DNA of 64,000 nt from Ravibacter sp964559125. Lineage in GTDB: Bacteria; Bacteroidota; Bacteroidia; Cytophagales; Spirosomataceae. The DNA lies in the NCBI GenBank assembly GCA_964559125.1, contig CAZLGW010000019.1, positions 50,010 through 114,009 on the forward strand, in the 5' to 3' direction. The notes below the pieces were generated by a model. The model worked only from the letters and a program-made list of their open reading frames with translations. It did not search any database and had not been told where the DNA came from. Below are positions 33,454 to 42,229 of the stretch, in pieces (positions within the stretch are counted from its first letter, which is position 1; each line of letters opens with the position of its first letter). The position numbers were made by a program, and so were the translations under genes.

Positions 33454-36400
33454 ATGATACCCAAATTTCCAGATTTCATGAAACCGTTTTACTGCTCCCT
33501 TTTGCTCGCCCTACTGGCGGTCTTTTCCGTGGCAACAGCTACGGAGCTGCCGTCTGAACGCACGATACGGGGAACGGTCCGCGATGCCGCCGGCAGCGAG
33601 CCTCTTCCGGGAGTAAACGTATTGCTCAAAGGTACGACAAAAGGGACTACCACCGATGCCGCCGGTGCGTTCGAACTGCGTATTCCCGACGGAAGCAGCA
33701 CGCTTGTTTTCAGCTTTGTCGGCTATACTTCGCATGAAGTGGTGGTAAACAATCAAACCACCCTGGAGGTAAGCCTGCGGGTTGACCAGAAAGCGCTCGA
33801 TGAAGTGATTGTAGTAGGATACGGTTCGCAGTCGAAGCGAAATGTAACGGGATCAATCTCCAAAATAGATATGAAACAGACGGAGAACCTCCCGAATACG
33901 AACATAACACAGGCGCTGAGAGGCAGGGTGGCAGGGGTACAGTTTATCGACAACGGGAGGCCGGGGCAAAACGGGTCGATCCTGATCAGGGGGCCCAGGT
34001 CGCTGAGCGGGGGAAATAATCCGCTGATCGTCCTGGACGGAATATTCTTTAACGGGAACCTGGCCGATATCAATCCCAACGACATTGAATCAATGGAAGT
34101 GCTGAAAGACGCAAGCGCTGCCGCCATATATGGCTCGAGAGCTGCAAACGGGGTAATACTGATCACTTCCAAAAAAGGTACGGCCGAAAAACCGACGATC
34201 AGGGTCAATGCATTCGGCGGCATTTCCGAATGGAGCAAAAAAGTACAACTGCTAACACCTGAACGATATATTCAGAAAACACTCGATTACAGAACTATAA
34301 TGGGGCTTCCTTCGAACCCGGAAAACATCACGGATTATCTGCAGCCTTCCGAAGTCCCCAACTATCTCGCAGGAAAAACAACGGATCCATGGGACGCCAT
34401 CTCCCAACAGGGGCGGATGAACGCTGCCGACGTCAGCGTATCCGGAAAAACAAACCTGACCAATTACTACCTCTCAGCCGCGATCAACGACGAAAAGGGC
34501 CTGATCTACAATGACAACATGAAAAGGATCTCCATGAGAGCCAATATTGAAAACAAGATAGCCAACTGGCTCACTATCGGTGTAAACGCCACCTACATCA
34601 TGCGGGATTACTCGGGTACCGAAGCCGATGTCAGCCTGGCTTACCGGGCGAGCCCGTTCGGGACCTATTTCCACGAAGACGGCGAGCCGACCCAATGGAT
34701 AGTGCCGGAAGACCAGATAGCCGGGAACGGCATGCGAAGGGCGATACTCAATAAAAATTCGGAAGTGTACCATAACATTTTCGCCAACTTCTACGGTATT
34801 TTTTCAATTCCCCGCGTTGAGGGACTGACCTATCGCGTCAACTACTCTCCGAACTACCGCTGGCAGCACAACTACAATGCTTTCCGGCAGGATAAGCACT
34901 TTGCGGGAAATACCACCAACGCGAGCAAATTCAACCGGGAAGACTATGATTGGGTAGTAGAGAATATCCTGTCCTACCATAAAAACATACGTGAAATACA
35001 TGATTTTGATATTACGCTACTCTATGGAAGAAACCACCTGGGATTTGAATCGACTACGGCCAACTCAACACAGCTTTCGTCAGACGCGCTGGACTGGAAT
35101 AGTCTCGGCCTCGGCGGAGTTTTGACCAATAGTTCCTCTGCGGGCGGCTCAGACGGCGTTTCTTCCATGTTCCGGGTCAATTACCGTCTGAAAAACAGGT
35201 ATCTCGCTACTTTTACGGTAAGAAGGGACGGCAGTTCGGTCTTCGCCGCCAACAATAAATATGCTACTTTCCCTTCCGCTTCCCTTTCCTGGATCGTTTC
35301 CGACGAACAGTTTCTTGATAAGGTTGATTTCCTCGACATGCTGAAGGTCAGGGTGTCGTATGGAGCGGTGGGAAATCAGGCCATAAGTCCTTATCAGTCG
35401 TTAAGCAGGTCGCAGGTCACCCGGTATGTGTTCGGCGACGGCGGATCTACCTCGATCGGGATCTATCCCTCCACCATGGCCAACACGGATCTCAAATGGG
35501 AAACTACCTACTCGACAAATATCGGGCTGGATTTCGACCTATTCAAAAACCGTATCGGTGGTAGCCTGGAATGGTACAACCTTGACACAAAAGACCTCCT
35601 GGTCCAAAGAACCCTGCCTGCTATGACCGGGTACAATTTCGTATGGACCAACCTCGGCGCGACCAACAACCGGGGCGTGGAAATTTCTTTAAACACACAG
35701 AACCTGCGGCTGCGCGACTTTGAATGGAGCACGAACCTGGTACTGTCGACCAATAAGAACAAGATCGTGCATTTATACAGGTCGGATACCGACCAGGACG
35801 GAAAGGAAGACGACGATCTCGGCAACCGGTGGTTTATCGGGCACCCGATAAGCGTCGCCTATGACTATGTAATGGACGGGATATACCAGGAAGGCGATGA
35901 GCTTCCGGCAGGCTATAAACCGGGCTTCGTCAGGTTAAAGGACCTGAACGGGGATCAAAAAATCGATCCTATCAACGACAGGACTATTATCGGTCAGACA
36001 GGGCAACCTAAAGTAAGATGGGGGATCACCAACAATTTCCGCTACAAAAACCTCTCCTTATCGGTATTCGTCAATGCCATGCAGGGGTGGATCTCTACTT
36101 TCAACCCGCTGGATATGCAGTACTTCATTTCAGGATCCGGCAATTATCCCAACCGGCCGGTCAACATGCTCGATCACGGCGACTGGTGGATGCCTGAAAA
36201 CAAATCTGCCACCCGGCCGTCTTTTGCCTATACTAACCCCTACCTGCATAACTATTACGTCAGCAGGAACTTTGTCAGGCTGCAGGACGTGTCTCTCAGC
36301 TACGAAGTCCCTGGCAACCTGGTAAAAAGCCTGTCGATGTCCCACTGCAGGATCTCTCTCAGCGGGAAAAACATTTACACGTTCACGAAATGGCCCGGAC

Positions 36401-36486
36401 CGGATCCTGAAAGCGGGTATAACACTGCTTCCGGTTTCTATCCCTCGCCACGAACTTATGTCGTCTCACTAAACTTCGGATTTTAA
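33454..36486 (+). CDS. SusC/RagA-family TonB-linked outer membrane receptor
   Basis: TonB-dependent glycan importer of about 1010 residues heading a five-gene operon. A signal peptide (FYCSLLLALLAVFSVATA) is followed by a carboxypeptidase-D regulatory-like domain (IRGTVRDAAGSEPLPGVNVL), TonB box (LDEVIVVGYGSQSKRNVTGS), plug (GSILIRGPRSLSGGNNPLIV, ASAAAIYGSRAANGVILIT) and a barrel ending in YVVSLNFGF. There is no STN domain and no sigma/FecR pair, so control must come from elsewhere. The start could also be the ATG at 33478. The susD gene follows after 11 bases. It is GC-rich throughout, with no composition break like that in the 14.5-kb homologue. Confidence 0.96.
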   Translation: MIPKFPDFMKPFYCSLLLALLAVFSVATATELPSERTIRGTVRDAAGSEPLPGVNVLLKGTTKGTTTDAAGAFELRIPDGSSTLVFSFVGYTSHEVVVNNQTTLEVSLRVDQKALDEVIVVGYGSQSKRNVTGSISKIDMKQTENLPNTNITQALRGRVAGVQFIDNGRPGQNGSILIRGPRSLSGGNNPLIVLDGIFFNGNLADINPNDIESMEVLKDASAAAIYGSRAANGVILITSKKGTAEKPTIRVNAFGGISEWSKKVQLLTPERYIQKTLDYRTIMGLPSNPENITDYLQPSEVPNYLAGKTTDPWDAISQQGRMNAADVSVSGKTNLTNYYLSAAINDEKGLIYNDNMKRISMRANIENKIANWLTIGVNATYIMRDYSGTEADVSLAYRASPFGTYFHEDGEPTQWIVPEDQIAGNGMRRAILNKNSEVYHNIFANFYGIFSIPRVEGLTYRVNYSPNYRWQHNYNAFRQDKHFAGNTTNASKFNREDYDWVVENILSYHKNIREIHDFDITLLYGRNHLGFESTTANSTQLSSDALDWNSLGLGGVLTNSSSAGGSDGVSSMFRVNYRLKNRYLATFTVRRDGSSVFAANNKYATFPSASLSWIVSDEQFLDKVDFLDMLKVRVSYGAVGNQAISPYQSLSRSQVTRYVFGDGGSTSIGIYPSTMANTDLKWETTYSTNIGLDFDLFKNRIGGSLEWYNLDTKDLLVQRTLPAMTGYNFVWTNLGATNNRGVEISLNTQNLRLRDFEWSTNLVLSTNKNKIVHLYRSDTDQDGKEDDDLGNRWFIGHPISVAYDYVMDGIYQEGDELPAGYKPGFVRLKDLNGDQKIDPINDRTIIGQTGQPKVRWGITNNFRYKNLSLSVFVNAMQGWISTFNPLDMQYFISGSGNYPNRPVNMLDHGDWWMPENKSATRPSFAYTNPYLHNYYVSRNFVRLQDVSLSYEVPGNLVKSLSMSHCRISLSGKNIYTFTKWPGPDPESGYNTASGFYPSPRTYVVSLNFGF

Positions 36487-36497
36487 CCTCGTATAAA

Positions 36498-38135
36498 ATG
36501 AAAGGAACGATCAGACCTATCCGTAGCCTTCTGCTGCTGGCTTTACTGGCAGCGGGATGTAACGACAGCTTTCTCGACGAGAAACCTCTCGATACGCTGA
36601 CGAATGATATCGTCCTGGCCTCGAAAGCCGGGTTTGAAAACTACATCGTGGGACTTCATGAAGCCGCCAGGCTGGAGCTTACCCGGGAAGACGGTTTCCA
36701 ATGGTGGTTTAATTTCTTCCACGGAACAGACATCGCATGCAGCGGCGAAAACGCAGCAGCCAATTTCAGGAACTACGTAGCTTACCTGAACCCCGCCACC
36801 CCGGTTGTCGGAAAATACTGGGACTGGGCCTACCGCCTGATGCTGCAACGGGCCAATACAGTTATTGTATACGCTAACAAACCCGAGCTCCGCCATATCT
36901 GGAGAGATGAAAAAGAAAAAAATGTCGTACTGGCCGAAGCCAGGTTCTTCCGCGCCTATACACACAATTTCCTGGCTAACCTGTACGGCAGCGCTCCGTT
37001 GGTAGACACTATTTATACAGGTCCGAAAACCGATTTCACAAGACAGAGCCGCGAAGAGCTCTATGAATCGGCCAGGAAGGATCTGGAATTTGCACGCCAA
37101 TGGCTACCTGTGACCGTTCCTAAAACCCAGGAAGGAAGGATCGTAAAGGGAGCCGCCGACCACCTGCTGACGGAAGTATATATCAGTCTGGGCCAGTACG
37201 ACAAAGCGATCGCCAGCGCGTCGGATGTGATCGACTCGGGCGTATACCAACTGATGACCAGCCGCTTCGGAGCAGAGAAAGACCTGCCGGGGGACGTCTA
37301 TTCCGATTTATTCAAGGACGGCAACCAGAACCGGAGCTCCGGCAACCTGGAGAGTATATATGTCTGGCAGATAGAAGACCAGACTCCCGGCGGACAGGGG
37401 AATACCGCCGGCAACAATTCATTGCGGGGATGGGGACCGTTCTACATTAACGTCAGGGATCCCGACGGCAGACCCGGTATGATCATTGCCGACAGCCTTG
37501 GGCGGGGCGTAGGCTGGACCAGGCCGACTACCTACTTCCTGTACAATTTATGGCAGGACAACTGGAATAATGATATCCGGAATTCGCCGTATAACATCCG
37601 GCGTGTCCACTATTACAACAATCCTGCTTCCGCCTGGTTTGGAAAACCGGTCGAAAAAGAGCACATTGCCAAACAGGATACATTCCAGATGATCTACCCG
37701 ACACTCAGAAAAGTAGAAGGAAAGGTGGGCGCTTCCGGGAACAACACAACCGGTCGCACTTTCAAGGACATCTATGTATTCCGGCTGGCCGAAACCTATT
37801 TACTCCGTGCGGAAGCTTATATGTACAAAGGAGACCCGGTCAATGCGGCAAATGATATTAACAAAGTCCGGAACCGAAGCAATGCTACCAGCATCGCTCC
37901 CGAGGCTGTCACGCTCGACTATATCCTCGATGAAAGGGGGCGTGAACTGATTACCGAAGAACCCAGGCACAGGACCCTCGTCAGGACCGGCAAACTGGTA
38001 GAGCGTGTCCGCAAGTACAATATGAGAGATGACACAAGAGCCACTATACAGGATTATCACCAATTCTGGCCTATACCTCAAACCGCAATTGACGCCAATT
38101 TCTCCGTTCCACTGGGACAAAACCCGGGCTATTAA
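36498..38135 (+). CDS. SusD/RagB-family nutrient-binding lipoprotein
   Basis: Surface glycan-binding lipoprotein of 545 residues. The signal peptide MKGTIRPIRSLLLLALLAAG ends in a lipobox whose cysteine is followed by NDSFLDEKPLDTLTND, the usual SusD start. Helical-repeat core elements are WDWAYRLMLQRANTVIVYA, LAEARFFRAYTHNFLANLYG and AADHLLTEVYISLGQYDKAI, with FRLAETYLLRAEAYMYKGD and ERGRELITEEPRHRTLVRTG toward the end and the terminal PLGQNPGY. It partners the SusC 11 bases upstream and precedes the Asp-box enzyme by 18 bases, so all are in one transcript. Confidence 0.96.
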   Translation: MKGTIRPIRSLLLLALLAAGCNDSFLDEKPLDTLTNDIVLASKAGFENYIVGLHEAARLELTREDGFQWWFNFFHGTDIACSGENAAANFRNYVAYLNPATPVVGKYWDWAYRLMLQRANTVIVYANKPELRHIWRDEKEKNVVLAEARFFRAYTHNFLANLYGSAPLVDTIYTGPKTDFTRQSREELYESARKDLEFARQWLPVTVPKTQEGRIVKGAADHLLTEVYISLGQYDKAIASASDVIDSGVYQLMTSRFGAEKDLPGDVYSDLFKDGNQNRSSGNLESIYVWQIEDQTPGGQGNTAGNNSLRGWGPFYINVRDPDGRPGMIIADSLGRGVGWTRPTTYFLYNLWQDNWNNDIRNSPYNIRRVHYYNNPASAWFGKPVEKEHIAKQDTFQMIYPTLRKVEGKVGASGNNTTGRTFKDIYVFRLAETYLLRAEAYMYKGDPVNAANDINKVRNRSNATSIAPEAVTLDYILDERGRELITEEPRHRTLVRTGKLVERVRKYNMRDDTRATIQDYHQFWPIPQTAIDANFSVPLGQNPGY

Positions 38136-38153
38136 TCCGAAAAGCAGAATCGC

Positions 38154-39407
38154 ATGAAAATTAGAAAGCAAATTTCCTCCAACCTGAAACCGGGTCTTTT
38201 CCTGATCATCACAGTATTATCGATATTTTCATTCTTGCCGGCCAGGTCGCAGAATACCGGCTCAGACAAGGATCATGCCCTCGTCCCGCCCGAAGTCAAT
38301 ACCTCTCCCCTGCCCCGGTACGACTACGACCGTCTCGACTACGGCATGACCATCGGCATAGAGCGTACGCCTAAAGGCCGCATCTGGGGTTGTTGGGTAG
38401 CAGGCGGCGATAATGCCGATGCATTCTTCGTGCTCAACTGGAGCGACAACGACGGTAAAACCTGGACAAAACCCAAAGTGGTGATCGACCCGCACGACCC
38501 CGCACTGGAATTTAAAAGGAATACCCTTGTAGGATGCCTCTGGCTCGACCCGAAAGGGAGACTGTGGGTATTTTTCAGCCAGTCCATGAAAGCATTCGAC
38601 GGCCGGGCCGGCAACTGGTACATCATCTGCGACAATCCTGACGACGCTGAACCGAAATGGTCGAAACCGGTAAGAATGGGCTATGGAATGTCGCTCAACA
38701 AGCCGGTCATTCTATCAGACGGGACCTGGATGGCCCATATTTCGCTTTGGGATGAAACCAAGATATATGACCCTTTCAAAAATTCTTTCCCCGAGCTCGA
38801 TTCCCAGAGGATGGCTAATCTCTTCGTCTCAAATGATGAAGGGAAAACCTGGTCGCGCCGCGGCGGGATCCGTTTCCCGAAACCCATGTTTGACGAGCAC
38901 CATGTTGTCGAGCGAAAAGACGGCACGCTCTGGATGACGGCCCGTACCGCTGATGGCATGTGGGAAAGTATCTCCCGAGATAAAGGCGCCACGTGGAGCG
39001 AACCCGCCCGGTATATGGAGCATATCTCGTCGCGACACCATATGCGCAGGCTCAAATCGGGCAGGATCCTGCTGGTAAGGCACGGAGAAATCACGGAGCG
39101 AACCCAGTTCAGGTCAAAGCTCACCGCCTACCTGTCGGAAGACGAGGGCAAAACCTGGATCGGCGGATTAATGCTGGATGAAAGAAGAGGCATATCCTAC
39201 CCCGACGGGTTCCAGGCCCCTGACGGCTCCCTTTACGTATCTTATGACCGTAACCGCAGCCTCGACGGGGAGATCCTTATGGCAAAATTTACCGAAGAGG
39301 ATATCCTGGCCAAAAGACTTGTATCAAAAAAATCAAAACTTAAAGTTCTGATCAGCAGGCCGCTGGGACTTGATAAACTTCCGGCCCCTACCGATATTGC
39401 CAAATAA
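38154..39407 (+). CDS. exported Asp-box (BNR) six-bladed propeller, sialidase superfamily
   Basis: Secreted protein of 417 residues with a signal peptide ending near FLPARS. Four Asp-box motifs are present, SDNDGKTW, SNDEGKTW, SRDKGATW and SEDEGKTW, spread across the chain as in sialidase-type six-bladed propellers. The F/YRIP motif of classical GH33 exo-sialidases is not seen in the N-terminal part, so a true sialidase is not assured. The superfamily also contains rhamnosidases and other enzymes on plant and host glycans. It follows susCD with 18 bases and precedes a BASS-type symporter, so it probably releases a monosaccharide or acid that the operon then imports. Confidence 0.85.
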   Translation: MKIRKQISSNLKPGLFLIITVLSIFSFLPARSQNTGSDKDHALVPPEVNTSPLPRYDYDRLDYGMTIGIERTPKGRIWGCWVAGGDNADAFFVLNWSDNDGKTWTKPKVVIDPHDPALEFKRNTLVGCLWLDPKGRLWVFFSQSMKAFDGRAGNWYIICDNPDDAEPKWSKPVRMGYGMSLNKPVILSDGTWMAHISLWDETKIYDPFKNSFPELDSQRMANLFVSNDEGKTWSRRGGIRFPKPMFDEHHVVERKDGTLWMTARTADGMWESISRDKGATWSEPARYMEHISSRHHMRRLKSGRILLVRHGEITERTQFRSKLTAYLSEDEGKTWIGGLMLDERRGISYPDGFQAPDGSLYVSYDRNRSLDGEILMAKFTEEDILAKRLVSKKSKLKVLISRPLGLDKLPAPTDIAK

Positions 39408-39430
39408 AACGAACGCTAAATCCTGAGCCT

Positions 39431-40405
39431 TTGAAATCTGTCATCAAGATCTTTGTCAATCTCTATCCCGTCTGGATTATCACCAGTTCCCTACTCGCTT
39501 ACGTATATCCCCCGGCATTTGCGTGGTTTTCGGGCAACTGGATGGTGGGGGCGCTGGCCCTGGTCATGCTGGGAATGGGGCTAACCCTGCATCTGGATGA
39601 CTTCAAGGCTATTGGCAAAATGCCCGGAGCAGTATTTATGGCGGCAGTGCTCCAGTATACGGTGATGCCGCTGTCGGCCTATTTTATTGCAAAATGGCTG
39701 CAGCTGGCCCCCGGCCTGGCCGTAGGGCTGATCATCGTAGGCTGCTGTCCCGGCGGTACGGCGTCAAACGTTATTACCTACCTCGCCCGGGGGCATCTGG
39801 CATTATCCATTATTATGACTACCGTTTCGACGCTGCTGGCCGTGGTAGCTACTCCCCTGCTGACGGAGGCTCTTGCCGGGACCTATCTTCCGGTCGATCC
39901 CTGGGGCCTGTTCTATACCACCCTGCAGGTTGTACTCGTGCCAGTCATCCTCGGAATGGCTATCAACAACCGTTTCCCGGAAGTAGCCCGGAAGATGACT
40001 GTCGCCGGGCCGCTTATTTCCGTTATAGCCCTGATTTTCATAGCCGGCAGCATTGTCGCGCTCAGCGCCGGCACAGTGGCCGAATACGTAGGTCTGCTGG
40101 CTGCCGCTGCGGGACTCCTCCATATTGTAGGATTCTTACTCGGCTACATAATTGCCAGGCTTTTTGGATACGATCACACTTTGTCGCGCACGATATCGAT
40201 AGAATCGGGAATGCAAAACGGCGGGCTTGGAGCAGTACTGGCTAAGCGCAATTTCCCGGCGGAACCGCTAACTGCCGTTCCGGCTATTTTCAGCAGTGTG
40301 CTGCAAAACCTGATAGGCGGATTGCTCGCCGCCTACTGGCGATGGCAGACCGACCCGGAAAGGACTGCGAACGCATCCGAAGCGCCCCCACAACCGGCAG
40401 AGTGA
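39431..40405 (+). CDS. bile acid:sodium symporter (BASS) family transporter
   Basis: Inner membrane secondary transporter of 324 residues with about nine to ten hydrophobic helices. Family motifs are ALVMLGMGLTLHLDDFKAIG (helix 2-3 region), GLIIVGCCPGGTASNVITYL, the ion-site segment, and SIESGMQNGGLGAVLAKRNF. Start codon is TTG at 39431, because no ATG occurs before the second helix. BASS-family proteins carry organic anions (bile acids, pyruvate, pantoate, other acids) with sodium. Placed between a sialidase-superfamily enzyme and an APH-fold kinase, it is inferred to import the released sugar acid or sugar. It starts 23 bases after the propeller gene. Confidence 0.92.
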   Translation: MKSVIKIFVNLYPVWIITSSLLAYVYPPAFAWFSGNWMVGALALVMLGMGLTLHLDDFKAIGKMPGAVFMAAVLQYTVMPLSAYFIAKWLQLAPGLAVGLIIVGCCPGGTASNVITYLARGHLALSIIMTTVSTLLAVVATPLLTEALAGTYLPVDPWGLFYTTLQVVLVPVILGMAINNRFPEVARKMTVAGPLISVIALIFIAGSIVALSAGTVAEYVGLLAAAAGLLHIVGFLLGYIIARLFGYDHTLSRTISIESGMQNGGLGAVLAKRNFPAEPLTAVPAIFSSVLQNLIGGLLAAYWRWQTDPERTANASEAPPQPAE

Positions 40406-40423
40406 AGATTTTACATCATTTTT

Positions 40424-41530
40424 ATGTCCAACCGAAATTCCATCTATTACTGGAAATGCGACCGTCCTTCGGCCTTCCGGACGTTGAATACCGCCGGGAT
40501 CAGTGAGGATGACCTACGGGATATCAGGGAAAGCCTGATCCTGATCCTCCGGAAAAGATTCGGCGATCCCGGCTTTTCGCTCAGGCCCGGAGGAGGTCAG
40601 GGCAATCATCTCACTTTCCTGGCCGAATCCGGCAACAGCACTTATTATTTCATCAGGATAGAAAATGGGCCCGAATCCGACAATTATATGGAGGTAGAAG
40701 CACGCGTGCTCGACAGCGTCAGGGCTGCGGGCGTCCCTACTCCTGTCATATACGCTGTCGATTCGTCCAGGGAGGAAGTCCCCTACTCCTACCAGTTCCT
40801 CCAGCATTTCAGCGAGCCGGACCTGAACCAATGGTATAAAACCGGCAGTCTGAACCTCACAGACATTGCACGACATATCGGGCGTAACATCGCAAAATGG
40901 CAATCTGTCAGACCGCGAGGCTTCGGCCCTTTCGACCCCGCAGTATTAAAAGATCAGGGCATTCTTCAGGGATTCCACCGGACTTACCCCGATTATTTCT
41001 TCCTCAACCTTCACAAGCACCTGGCTTTCCTGACTTCCAACGACATATTTTCTGAAGATGAAGCGGAAGAAATCCTCGCTATAATTGATGAAAACCGACA
41101 TCTGCTCGACCTGGAAGAAGGTTGCCTGGTCCATAAAGACCTTGCGTTGTGGAACATTCTCGGGACTCCGAACGAAATAAAAGCCTTCATCGACTGGGAC
41201 GATACCATTTCCGGTGACCCTACAGACGACCTGTCGCTCCTGGCCTGCTTCCATACCGAAGAGGTCGTAAATGCTGCTATAAAGGGCTACCGGGAAATCA
41301 GGCCCCTTCCCGAAGATTTCTTTCCACGTTTATGGCTGCACCTGCTCCGGAATATGATCGTGAAAGCTGTCATACGAGTTGGAGGAGGGTATTTCAATAA
41401 GCGTAATGATTTTTTTCTGATCGGTACTAACGTATCGGGATCATCACTGAGAGAATTCACCCTGCAAAGGATCAGGACCGCTTGTAAAGCGTTGAAGACA
41501 AGGATGATAATTGAAGACTTACCTTTTTAA
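40424..41530 (+). CDS. APH-fold phosphotransferase (aminoglycoside phosphotransferase family)
   Basis: Cytoplasmic kinase-like protein of 368 residues with the APH catalytic core: LVHKDLALWNIL (HxDxxxxN catalytic loop, here VHKDLALWN) and FIDWDDTISGDPTDDLSLL (metal-binding DWD). The N-terminal lobe contains LRPGGGQGNHLTFLAE (nucleotide loop) and YFIRIENG. The APH fold includes choline, methylthioribose, N-acetylhexosamine (NahK) and aminoglycoside kinases; the operon context favours a small-molecule or sugar kinase over antibiotic resistance. It is 18 bases after the symporter and ends the operon. Its last 12 bases overlap the 3' end of the convergent DUF5615 gene. Confidence 0.85.
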   Translation: MSNRNSIYYWKCDRPSAFRTLNTAGISEDDLRDIRESLILILRKRFGDPGFSLRPGGGQGNHLTFLAESGNSTYYFIRIENGPESDNYMEVEARVLDSVRAAGVPTPVIYAVDSSREEVPYSYQFLQHFSEPDLNQWYKTGSLNLTDIARHIGRNIAKWQSVRPRGFGPFDPAVLKDQGILQGFHRTYPDYFFLNLHKHLAFLTSNDIFSEDEAEEILAIIDENRHLLDLEEGCLVHKDLALWNILGTPNEIKAFIDWDDTISGDPTDDLSLLACFHTEEVVNAAIKGYREIRPLPEDFFPRLWLHLLRNMIVKAVIRVGGGYFNKRNDFFLIGTNVSGSSLREFTLQRIRTACKALKTRMIIEDLPF

Positions 41531-41860
41531 AATTTCGTAGACGTCAAGCCCTTTGCTATCTACAAACTTTTGTATCTGAGCAGATCTTTGAATCAATAAT
41601 GAAGCCAATTCGGAAGTACCGCAGTTCCCTGTTCTTACCCAGATTACTTTGGGAGGAGCCGACAACAAATTCAGTAATTTCAAAAAATCATCATCCATGG
41701 TAACAATCGCATCAAAATTATGTTCTCTTGCAAACATAAAAATAGGCCGGTCATCGGCATTATGTAACCCAAGGAATTTTACATGGTTTGCCCTGGGGAA
41801 CACTGATACGATATACGGAATAATCCTGTGTGAAATATTCTGGTCAAAAAGAAGGGTCAT
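41519..41860 (-). CDS. DUF5615 PIN-like toxin
   Basis: PIN-like protein of 113 residues. Acidic sites expected of the DUF5615 type are visible: Asp6 in MTLLFDQNISH, HNADDRPIFMFARE in the middle and IVTMDDDFLKLL. It follows and overlaps by four bases the DUF433 antitoxin gene, a known partnership. It ends inside the 3' end of the convergent APH-fold gene (12-base overlap), so the two transcripts may interfere. Predicted to act on RNA when free of antitoxin, by analogy only. Confidence 0.88.
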   Translation of the reverse strand: MTLLFDQNISHRIIPYIVSVFPRANHVKFLGLHNADDRPIFMFAREHNFDAIVTMDDDFLKLLNLLSAPPKVIWVRTGNCGTSELASLLIQRSAQIQKFVDSKGLDVYEILKR

Positions 41861-42090
41861 GCGGCAACGACATCCAGGAAAGTACGTTTGTGCTGATTAG
41901 CGGAAAACTCCAACGCCACCTGGATATCCTCTCTGGTTAACTCGGGAAAGTCTTCAATGATATTTTCAACACTCATATCGGAAGCCAGCCATCTTAAAAT
42001 ATCCTCAACGGTGATACGCATACCCCGAATACATGGCTTTCCACTTCTTTTACCTTCTTCCAGCGTAATGATATTTTTATATATGTACAT
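41857..42090 (-). CDS. DUF433 antitoxin
   Basis: DUF433 protein of 77 residues with the family signature ITLEEGKRSGKPCIRGMRIT followed by VEDILRWLASDMSVENIIED and FPELTREDIQVALEFSA. DUF433 proteins are winged-helix-like DNA-binding antitoxins encoded before PIN-like DUF5615 toxins, and here the toxin start overlaps by four bases. A possible promoter lies about 50 bases upstream on the minus strand. Confidence 0.88.
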   Translation of the reverse strand: MYIYKNIITLEEGKRSGKPCIRGMRITVEDILRWLASDMSVENIIEDFPELTREDIQVALEFSANQHKRTFLDVVAA

Positions 42091-42137
42091 ACCTTTTCGG
42101 ATTTGTCAATGTGTATAACCTCTACCTGTTTGTCTAA

Positions 42138-42145
42138 CAAAGTTA
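42138..42145 (-). promoter_or_regulatory. possible -7 box for the DUF433/DUF5615 operon
   Basis: TAACTTTG on the minus strand fits TAnnTTTG and lies about 48 bases upstream of the antitoxin start. No TTG is visible at the expected -33 distance, so confidence is moderate to low. Confidence 0.35.
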
Positions 42146-42229
42146 AAGAATATTTATTATAGGCGCTTACTTAGATGTAATAGGAAAAATTGATATATAT
42201 CCTTAATTCAACACTACTTCTACCCAATA

